Part shown: in pieces, positions 55,467 to 64,000 of the stretch
How positions within the stretch are numbered: the stretch's first letter is position 1
How the letters are laid out: the number at the start of each line of letters is the position of its first letter
DNA from: Azolla caroliniana
Lineage: Eukaryota > Polypodiophyta
Length of the DNA: 64,000 nucleotides
Reading direction: 5' to 3'
Assembly (NCBI GenBank): GCA_043228905.1
Contig: JBHGNT010000013.1
Location: forward strand, 15,314,001-15,378,000
Made by a program: the position numbers and the translations under genes
The notes under the pieces: model-generated
What the model was told of the DNA's origin: nothing
What the model saw: only the letters and a program-made list of their open reading frames with translations
The model's database searches: none

Positions 55467-57788
55467 TCAGAGGATATATGGTCGGCTTCTCTGACTAGAT
55501 GAAGAAGAAGGAAGCATAGCATTGGCTAATTCAACTGCAATGTTATTATGATTATGTTCTTCTAGTTTATAAGGGCGGAAATCGTCCATAAAAGGATTGA
55601 TTTTCACAGGTTGCTGCAGTGCCGTAACATCTTCATGAGTATGTGACCCAACATTCGAAGCATTTGGATATGGTGGCTCCACCACATTCCCTGGATGATC
55701 CAGCATGTTAGTGTATAAGTTGCTAAACAGTGTGAATGGAGGACGTTGATCCTGATCTGCGACCGAACACTGCACAGGCATATTATAAACAGGTGGCGTT
55801 GCGTTACTCTTCTTCATCATCTTTGCAGGAACATCTCGGAGAGTAGGCTCATATTGCACCTGTTGATGGAGATCAATTATAGGTCCTTCTGGCGATACAT
55901 TATTTTGCACAGGAATGTGTTGGTGATCCATAGCTGTGGATCTTGACATGGTGTCTAAACCAAAGCAAATTTCATGTGTTAATGGAGTGGTAGAAGGAAG
56001 TTTCCTACCTGTATTCCATGGTGGTGCTGCTACATCCTTGTGAAGAACATGACTGATAACTGGTAGCTGCTGCTGCTTCTTCTTCTTCTCCGAATCTTGG
56101 AGAGGTTGAACCTGTAGAGTATTAACACCTTCTGATAATACCTTCTGCGTAGGTAACGGATCCATCATAGCCGAATTTCTAGAAGGAATGGTGGAGAATC
56201 CATGATTCAAGCTGTATACTGTCGGTGCGGTATTAGGAGGCAACTTCCCTGAACCCGCACTGGCTACTCCTTTGCCACGTGATTGTGAAGGATCAGGCAC
56301 TTGTGTCCATGGCTTCGTGGCTGCGTCTTGAACAGCATTGGATGGAATCGCATCATTCTCTGCTGAAATTTTGACTTTGGAAGTGGAATAAGTACTGTTG
56401 GATCGATCCTTTGGTTGTACCGCCGGCACATGATGAGATTGATCTGAGATCGTCATCGCAGGACTTGTCTGGAACTGTCTCGAAGAAATTGCTGAGGATT
56501 TGTCTAGGACTACCTTACTTTCCAGGTGATCTAGTATTCCAAGATCATTCCGCAGAGAAGGGATCTCTTCATCAAAGATAGGGTCTCCTGTAAAACCAGG
56601 ACCTTCCATCTCTGCGCCATTCATGGTTTTATGATCAAATTCAACTAATTTATTGACGTTTCTGCCATGGCTGTCTCTGGTGATCTTCTGCAGATTTAAT
56701 GTCTTCTTCTCAAAATCAGGCATTCCTTTATTGTCCTCATTCAAATCTTGAATATCAGATTCAACTTCTATGTTGACACCGCCGTGGCTGCCGAGACTAG
56801 TGCCAGCGACCTGATTAATAACGTTCTCCTGAGGCGAAAATACTTTGTTTCCGTTCATCTTCTCCCCTTGAAGACCATATTTGAATGATTTGCTATCGCC
56901 TTTGGTAGCGTTGCCGTAGCTTCTTGCAGAAGCCCAAACTTCAAAAGCATTGGCGGATGTTTCCCGCAGTAAATGTAGATTACCATCTTCTTTGTCGGCA
57001 TTACCATAATCTGGGATCGCGAAATGAGACTGCTTTGCAGGTATAGCTGGAGCGATTTCTGCAGCAGCGGGACTCGGTCCTTGATTCAAAGCATCGCGTG
57101 GCTGCTGATGACTGCGTCCAAATTTGGCATCTGGAATAGAGTCAGACTGGCTCCTCCCGGCGTTCTTGGCAGGAAAAAGAAACAGACGAATTCGAGATGG
57201 AGAAACAGATGAAGATGAACTCGACGAGGAAGAAACCAATGGCGATGAAGTAGACGACGGAGAAGACCGATTCATCCCTGCAGAAGAAGGACGATTGATC
57301 TGATTATTAAGTTGCATCTTATCGAACTCTTCCATCATATTCTCCAGATCTTCATCGCAGGTGATAGAGATAAGGGCATCCAGATCCTCCGAAGGAAGTT
57401 GGTATTTCACAGAAATATGGCAGTGGTCATCTTTAAAGGCGACGCGGGAGAGCTTGGAGACGAAATCAGAGAAAGAGATGAAGCGAGGGACTACAATTAT
57501 TCGGCTTTCTCCGCCTGTGTAACCTAGCTGGTTGTTATGAGGGCGAGAAATAATGCGTCCGCCATAGCTACACAGAAGCTTAACTCGAGCCGAGTCCGTA
57601 CTAGCAGGGACCTGATGGTGACCGGAGTCACGGGATGGGGGTGAAGGATCGTCAGGATTGTCCACGCAACTCTGATCTAATGAAGGCGAAGGCGAGGAAG
57701 AGAGGAGGGGGTATTGATCTGTGGTCGATGAAGCGATTCGCTGGCCATGGCTGCTGATCATTGTTGCAGCATGTGCAGAGGGACGCAT
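55467..57788 (-). CDS. PB1 (octicosapeptide/Phox/Bem1p) domain protein, 773 residues
   Basis: A single uninterrupted frame runs from ATG 57,788 to a stop at 55,467. The PB1 domain spans about residues 68-158: it opens VKLLCSYGGRIISRP with the basic Lys of the type-B face (K70) and contains the acidic OPCA-like segment SEDLDALISITCDEDLENMM, so it could pair with itself or with other PB1 proteins. A poly-Ser stretch follows (about 180-200), then a long low-complexity region rich in Ser, Pro, Asn and Gln with a Lys/Gln run (EKKKKQQQ). No kinase or DNA-binding domain is present, which separates it from PB1-Raf kinases, ARFs and NLPs. Plant proteins of this shape are mostly uncharacterised scaffolds. 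Met-10 is an alternative start. GA/CT tracts lie in the leader. Confidence 0.92.
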   Translation of the reverse strand: MRPSAHAATMISSHGQRIASSTTDQYPLLSSSPSPSLDQSCVDNPDDPSPPSRDSGHHQVPASTDSARVKLLCSYGGRIISRPHNNQLGYTGGESRIIVVPRFISFSDFVSKLSRVAFKDDHCHISVKYQLPSEDLDALISITCDEDLENMMEEFDKMQLNNQINRPSSAGMNRSSPSSTSSPLVSSSSSSSSSVSPSRIRLFLFPAKNAGRSQSDSIPDAKFGRSHQQPRDALNQGPSPAAAEIAPAIPAKQSHFAIPDYGNADKEDGNLHLLRETSANAFEVWASARSYGNATKGDSKSFKYGLQGEKMNGNKVFSPQENVINQVAGTSLGSHGGVNIEVESDIQDLNEDNKGMPDFEKKTLNLQKITRDSHGRNVNKLVEFDHKTMNGAEMEGPGFTGDPIFDEEIPSLRNDLGILDHLESKVVLDKSSAISSRQFQTSPAMTISDQSHHVPAVQPKDRSNSTYSTSKVKISAENDAIPSNAVQDAATKPWTQVPDPSQSRGKGVASAGSGKLPPNTAPTVYSLNHGFSTIPSRNSAMMDPLPTQKVLSEGVNTLQVQPLQDSEKKKKQQQLPVISHVLHKDVAAPPWNTGRKLPSTTPLTHEICFGLDTMSRSTAMDHQHIPVQNNVSPEGPIIDLHQQVQYEPTLRDVPAKMMKKSNATPPVYNMPVQCSVADQDQRPPFTLFSNLYTNMLDHPGNVVEPPYPNASNVGSHTHEDVTALQQPVKINPFMDDFRPYKLEEHNHNNIAVELANAMLPSSSSSQRSRPYIL

Positions 57789-57979
57789 GACGAAGATGGA
57801 GATGGAGATGGAGATGGAGATGGAGAGATCGGGTGGATCTGTAAGCTATATGCAGAGAAAGAAGCTGTTCTCTCAAAGTAGATGAAAATGGTGATCAGAA
57901 GCGGGTGTAGTCCACCTGTCCCGCTGTCTCCCTGTCTGTTCTTCCCGCCGCCATCGCCGAGTACAAACACGCGAGGGAC

Positions 57980-58035
<56 letters not shown>

Positions 58036-58037
58036 CA

Positions 58038-58070
<33 letters not shown>
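57980..58070. promoter_or_regulatory. GA/CT tracts in the leader/promoter of the PB1 gene
   Basis: Two GA runs (57,980-58,032 and 58,040-58,070), read as CT on the gene's strand, lie about 190-280 bp before the start codon. A hexamer run GATGGA x6 at about 57,798-57,826 lies within the 5' leader. CT-rich leaders and GAGA-type elements are frequent in plant genes. Regulatory effect is inferred. Confidence 0.4.
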
Positions 58071-58073
<3 letters not shown>

Positions 58074-58235
58074 CTCTGGGTGTTCAAATTTCTAGAGAGG
58101 GAAAGTTGGGGAAATTCTGGGCCTCCGCCACGCGGCGGCCGATGATTCGCTGTTCCCTTTCTTCGTGGCCAAGGCAAAAGCACATGACACGTGGAGCCAC
58201 GTGGCTAGCACTCATTGGTACCCATTCCACTTCTT

Positions 58236-58237
<2 letters not shown>

Positions 58238-58281
<44 letters not shown>
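58238..58281. repeat. (CT)n microsatellite upstream of the PB1 gene
   Basis: About 22 CT repeats, 450-490 bp before the start codon and opposite in orientation to the leader tract, so transcripts crossing both could pair. Confidence 0.95.
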
Positions 58282-58284
<3 letters not shown>

Positions 58285-60129
58285 GGGCGGGTCTTCCTCT
58301 TCTCATGAGGAAGCTCTCCTCTTATCCCATTACTAGGAGTGGTAGCCTCCCTGTTCTTCCTAGACACCTTCCGGGCGGGCACCCAAATCACGATTCTCTT
58401 CTCTTTTCTGTGCTCTTTGTCCATCTGGCATTAAGCACTCGACAATACCATATGCTCGTGTCCACCTTTTTTTTGCCTAATGTTTGTGTAATGTTGTGTT
58501 GGCCGAAACAACTTTCCAACCTCAAAAGGGTTATAATAAAAAAAACGATTTTTGCCACCAACCACGAGAACATCATTGGAAGAGATGGACCCATTGTTTC
58601 TTACGACGACAACTTAAAATAAGACTTTGGATCTCTAAAGAGACAATTATGTACTCTGGAGCCTCTTGGTAAAGTCCTATTTCATAGATGAAAAAATAGA
58701 TGTGGCTTCTTATTAGATAATAACTAAATGTTTATGTAACGAACTGTTGTGGAACTATTACTTAAAAACTATGTAAGGATGTGTGGTGTTTCATCTCTTG
58801 CACTCTTTAAGAAGGTTAAAGAATATGTTCTTATGGCACTCTTTGGAATCATCTCTCAAGGAGAATATGACATTCTCAAATTGGAATCTAGCAAGACCTT
58901 AAGTTATCCATTGATGATATGCTCACATTTAATCATGCATGCTTAATAAATGCACTTAGTCCAAATGTCATTAGATGCCGAAAATAGAGAAACACAAGAC
59001 TATTACGCTCACATCAACCCCACATGCAAAAACATCAAGAAAATGATGAAACACACTCAATGACATGTTCTCAACCCCGTGCCATTTTACATGAGAAGGG
59101 AATTCATTCTGCTCCGCATTTGGTAGTCATTATCATGAAATTTAAATGAAGTTTGGGGAGCACTATCATGAGCAAATAATATCTAGAGGGTACGCCCTAA
59201 CAAGCATGTACATATATTAGAGATAGAGAAGAGAGAGGCTTCTAACTTTGGGACCCTTTCCATAACGTAAGAATTTAAGATATTGTGTAAATAGATTTTG
59301 TAAAAAAATGTACATTTCAAAAGTGTAGAACCAAATGCATTTTTGACAACTTCAATAGTCAAAGAACACTTAGGGAATCAAAGAAATCTCATGTCCAACT
59401 CGTCATTATGTCATGTTCATTGGTTGAACGATACTTTTTTTGTTGCTAGTTTTTACCCATTGTAAGAAACTTCCCTCTCTACGTATAAATTGTGGGTTGC
59501 TACAGAAGCTTCCAATTGGAATAAAATGGGCACAACTACACAACAATGAAAAGATATTGATTATCATGTACACTTATTTTCATCACATCGTGGATGTGGG
59601 TTACGCTTTGGAGGTAAGGAACAAGCTAACTTATTATAATTGTACAATAAATCATCAAAAGTAGTGGAAATCTATGTGGTTACTATGCAATGTTTATAGT
59701 TTATGGGTGACAAATTCATCCCTTATCACCACACTAAACAAAATATTGATTCCCTTCAACTCACTGGCATATGTTGCTACAAAGATTTATGTACTTGTTT
59801 CATTTTTTGTGAGAGTATGTATGTAGTAGGGGCAATGTAATGTACACACAACAAGGGGACATCATTGACTGAAAGTATAAGGGAATCGTAAAGTTTAAGT
59901 GGTACATTGGAAAGAGGGTATGGTTATAACTATAAGGTGAGATCATGTTAACATGTGGTGCAAGAATTCTTGTTGTACAATAATTGTATCATGGCAAACT
60001 GAATGAGGGGAAGCATAACTTTTAGAGCAAGTGACATTCACATGGGCAAGCATTTGAGGTTGGAACTCTTGACGAATGTTAGCTTAAAATACATAATAGT
60101 GGAATGAAGTACAGTAAGCATAGGGAACA
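58282..60129. other. AT-rich spacer, no supported gene
   Basis: Small frames of 60-135 codons show no domain, splice structure or repeat homology that I recognise. Confidence 0.4.
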
Positions 60130-60130
60130 T

Positions 60131-60710
60131 TGGGCTTGCCTTGGTAAAGCAAATGGAGAATGTGTACACGACAATCTTTCTTCAATTTCTAAAGTATGCA
60201 AATAATGCTCATATTTTGGAATCATTAGCTGTAATTTCGTTGTGGAATATTTTACTATTAAATCTTTATATTTGTTTGGATATTAACTACAAACCACATA
60301 TCAAAACATATTTAACTTATAAGCACACGCTAAGTAACGTGTCTTACAAAAGTACGATTAAGATGGTATCCACGACTAATATAGGAAACAATGGGCTTGT
60401 TTGGAAAAAAATAAAAGAAACAATGGGCTTGTCTTAGAAAAGGAAATGAATTATGTGCCCACAAGGATCTTTCTTTGATTTCTTAAATATGCATATAATG
60501 TTCATATTTTGGAATGAGTACATAGTTGTAATTTCGTTGTGGAATATTATTCTAATATTAATTACTTAAATTGTTTGGAATCAGAAATTACTTTGGATAC
60601 TACCTACAACCACATATTAAAACATATTAAACTAGTAAGCACACTCAAAAATCTGACTAATGCATCGTTCAGAGGTAAGATTAAGATGGTATCCACGACT
60701 TGCATTCAAT
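60131..60710. repeat. Diverged tandem duplication of a ~294-bp unit
   Basis: GGGCTTGCCTTGGTAAAG (60,131) and GGGCTTGTCTTAGAAAAG (60,425) begin two blocks that share ATTTTGGAAT, GTAATTTCGTTGTGGAATAT, ACCACATAT(C/T)AAAACATAT and ATTAAGATGGTATCCACGAC in the same order. They are roughly 80% alike by eye, clearly older than the duplication at 53,066. No coding function is seen. Confidence 0.7.
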
Positions 60711-63700
60711 ATAGAAGAGTAAGAATTGTGTGTGAAAAATGAATACTAGACTACATAAAATGTAAAATATGGTGTCCACAACATCTCTTTGCAATAGTCT
60801 AGATTTCATTCCCTCGTGTGTCTCTAACATCGATGTACTATAGTTAGGTGACATAAAACCGATTGATATGTGTTGGGTTCCTCATCTTTTTGTGAAATTC
60901 ATTGTTTAGAAAACATTAGCATATTTTGTAAAGAATGTCTTTTGCATTATTATAGCCTCTTTATCCAAAGTTGTTCCAATCGAAAATAATTTCACTACTT
61001 TAAGACTAGAGGGAAAAAAAAGTTTGCATTTGTGTTAGCATGAAAATTATTGGCACTTTGCTCTAACTTCTTAAATTTCATAGTCATGAGTACTCCCGTT
61101 TTCCAAACATCTTTAGAGAAGACACAAATACTTTTTTAGGCCAATCATTCAAAGCAATGTAGATGTTTTGAAATGACTAGAGTTCCTAAAGAGGATAGAC
61201 CACTCCCATATGGTCATTTTCAATGTCTGGTAATAAACAATGTCCAATCTAGAATAAGTAACAAAATCACATGTGTCATCCTCTAATTGAGTTGGTTCAT
61301 TCAACCATCTTAGCTCTGTAAATCAAAAGGATGTCCATTAGCTTTTTGTCCTTTCCCATCTTATGATTGCAGTCCATGCTTTATAATCATTCTTGCTATC
61401 ATCCTTAATGTTCATTCATTTGAATATAGTTGAACTCATGTTGGATGAATATTTACCATAACGAAGTTACTACTTACAACTCACTAACATTCAAACCCCT
61501 TTGCATAAAAAATTCATGCACTACCAACACAATTGTAGAATCTGAGGGTCATTATGGTTTCTACTTTTGTCCAAAGTTGTTTTTCGTTAGTGGTTAGTAT
61601 TTTATTTCATGATAATGTCAATAACCTTTGCTTGACCATGTACATAGGAATAAACCCTTAACAATGGTAGTAAACACTTAAACTTAACACTGCAATAAAC
61701 GAGTGTTGTTTTTACTAGTGACGACCATGTAGGTGTTAATCACTTGTACTTGCAAACTAATAGAACAATAATTATCACTAAATGCAATGGCCATTTCTTC
61801 TATCCATAGATTGGGGTTTATAAGGATGAGATGTTGGCTAGAAAGATGGTTGGCCAATATCCATTGGAGTAGCAAGTACTTCATGGTAATTGTTTGTGTC
61901 ATTGACATGTCTTTTGCTAAGGAGACATTAATATGCACACACAATTAATAGACACAAAACTCATAGAATGGGATTGCCTCTCAAGCACAATTACGATGTT
62001 GTTGTCTTGAATGCATATTTGTGCTAAAAAGGCATGCATGCTTATGTACACTTGTCCACTAGTTCTAAGGTGATCTTCTCACAATTGATCTTGAGTGGCA
62101 TGGTGTGCTTGTTAATAACTAGTTTTTTTATTTGGTCTTGAAGACATATTACGTTGTTATAGGCGTATGTTTTATTTAGGGTATGCTCAAGGCGATTGCT
62201 TTGGTTTGGATAGCTACATTCTTGTCACGTCTAGTTCTTTCTACTTTGGGTTCCCAATATGTAGCATCAAAGTCATCATTTTGAGAGATCTCTAGTCTTA
62301 TCCATGCCATAGGTTGGATCCTATCTCATAGATCACAATTGATCTCTTGTGATCTTAAAAAATGTCAATCTATTTATTCACATTGATCAATGTCATGGGT
62401 TGGCTATGATGAAAACTTGCATTGGTATTTAGAGGAAGCCCAATGGATGGCTTGTCCTCATAATCATTTATATTTGTTCCATGACAATTGCTTGTGTTTG
62501 GATAGATCTATATCTTTCGTTATCTACGACTTTCAATACTTCATCCGTCCTCCTTATTTTGGCCATTTTGTTGGTGTTTATATATTTGAGACTTTTCCAA
62601 ATGAAAATTGTACATGATAGTGCACATTGTGAATATGAGAGAAATGTGTGTGGGGTTAGCTCATCGTTGAATATGTGGGAAAAGAAAATTCAAATAAAGT
62701 GTATATAATGCCTGAAGCAAGAGCTTTGCCATCTCTCTCAAGTTGTGATATGCATGATGAAACTTGGTTTGATAAATATATATATTGTTGTTTTATTTCT
62801 TGACACGTAGATCATTGCATTGATGAGAACCACATGGGATCAATTTCATTTACCTCTTAGATGTGATCATATTTGCAACTCATTATTTGTTCGGTTCTCT
62901 ATTCCAAATTTATTAATAGAGGAACCATGTAAAGTTTGGTTATTGTAGCAAAACAATATATTCATTGTGCACACATGGCATTTTTATTTATTAAAGACAT
63001 AAATTGGGTGGTGGTGAATTGTGAGTTACATGCCACATTACCTTATTTGTACAAATGGTGTCATCATGCATTGGATGTAAAATGGTGATAGATCTAATGA
63101 AATCCTCGGGCATTGCCACGTGTATGCAACGTCGTCCAACGTTGACATCTCTTCTCACTAGATTAAGGTCACAAGGTAAAGTTAGAGAAATTTGATGACA
63201 ATAAAGAGAAACAAGAAAATTAGAAAGAAAAAGAATAAAAACAACTAAATAGAGTCATTATGAAATAGAGAAAAAAACAAATGATTGAAAAACATCAAAT
63301 TTCTTCTCTTAAGAAAGGGGAATTGAGCTTCCAAAAGGGAATATTCCAAATCACAAAAGAAGTGAGAATAGTAGAAAAAAGAGAAATAAAAAAAATAGGG
63401 TTCCGAGAGAGATTTGTGAAATTGGGAACTGTGTAAACTAATCCAATTTGGAGGAATGCTTTTGGCTATTTGTATTCCTTAATAATCTCCCTCCCCCCTC
63501 TCTCATAATCTTTGAATCTTGTGATTTAATGAACTTATAATTTGATAAAATTCATCAAATTTATGTAGTTAGAATTAATAACAAATCTAAATAACTTCAC
63601 TCGATTGCTAGAAATCCTAAATTCCATTGTTTGATGGGCAAATTGGGTGTGTTTCCATTCATAGGTTTTAAAGACTGTCATATTTAGTATGAGTAATGAA

Positions 63701-64000
63701 ACGCCTTGGGTTGTATGCGATAATTGTGAGCATTATGAACTTGGATAGTTCTTGTTCCCCTTTCAATGGGTCTTTACTTTGAAAGTTTAAGATTTACGTC
63801 CCCAACTGTAAAAGGTAGTGTTTGACTCCTTAGGTGTTGGGCTTCATGGAGTCCACAACATGTACTTAAGTCGAAAGGAAAATTGATTGGTGATTCTTGG
63901 AAGTGACTTTTATATGTACATTGTACACAAAATAGTTACATTTATCACAACTAAGTCTTACAACATCTTATATTGTTTAACCTTAAATATTCTAGCTTCT
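60711..64000. other. AT-rich spacer to the right edge, no supported gene
   Basis: I saw no PPR, kinase, transposon or RNA-gene signature in either strand. A G-box-like CCACGTG lies at about 63,117 without an adjacent gene. Confidence 0.4.

Noticed and set aside
1-64000. A new multi-gene defence, biosynthetic or toxin system
   Set aside because: The intact genes belong to unrelated plant families and are separated by kilobases of repeats. Nothing indicates a shared pathway or co-regulated cluster.

Overview
This looks like nuclear DNA from a flowering plant. The evidence is AT-rich intergenic sequence, GT-AG introns, plant-specific gene families, Ty1/copia LTR retrotransposons primed by initiator-Met tRNA, LINE and hAT remnants, and many GA/CT microsatellites. 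I cannot name the species. No bacterial-style operon, CRISPR array or phage is present. All assignments come from reading translations and repeats by eye.

Layout. 1-330: probable first exon of a minus-strand gene leaving the left edge. 500-5,550: AT-rich spacer with microsatellites, a small hAT-like MITE (2,287-2,645), a four-copy 94-bp array and a 75-bp duplication. 5,790-7,370: minus-strand LINE remnant, a PPR pseudogene and a LINE-like 3' tail. 8,617-9,625: a well-delimited non-autonomous hAT-like element holding a long hairpin and a 36-bp array. 11,025-12,449: intact two-exon gene for a GPI-anchored protein. 14,390-32,140: a retrotransposon cluster. It has a full-length but inactivated Copia (16,040-21,676, TSD CGTGA), a younger Copia that keeps gag, protease and integrase but has no reverse transcriptase or RNase H (24,607-28,601, TSD GAAAG), a 5' fragment of a third Copia (28,812-30,180), minus-strand Copia gag remnants (30,200-32,140), and two degenerate minus-strand ORFs separated by the first Copia.

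32,333-38,224: intact 12-exon gene for a Rubisco-activase-like AAA+ ATPase, with a 10-bp microexon and an antisense coding-like stretch in intron 10. 42,768-44,536: intact three-exon tonoplast aquaporin (TIP) gene. 47,047-47,453: a TIR element with an 11-bp target duplication. 48,540-49,960: a SAC phosphoinositide-phosphatase pseudogene fragment next to a roughly 350-bp tandem array that seems to derive from its exon edge. 50,219-51,990: minus-strand LINE remnant. 55,467-57,788: intact single-exon minus-strand PB1-domain protein gene with GA/CT tracts in its leader and promoter. The rest is spacer, with 294-bp-scale duplications at 53,066 and 60,130.

The four intact genes (GPI-anchored protein, RCA-like ATPase, TIP, PB1 protein) act in the cell wall/plasma membrane, plastid, vacuole and probably signalling. 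They look like independent neighbours rather than a pathway. I found no convincing new multi-gene system. The most interesting points are the RT-less Copia, nested or delimited DNA transposons, the CAG-to-TAG pattern of element decay, the microexon, and the antisense ORF in intron 10.
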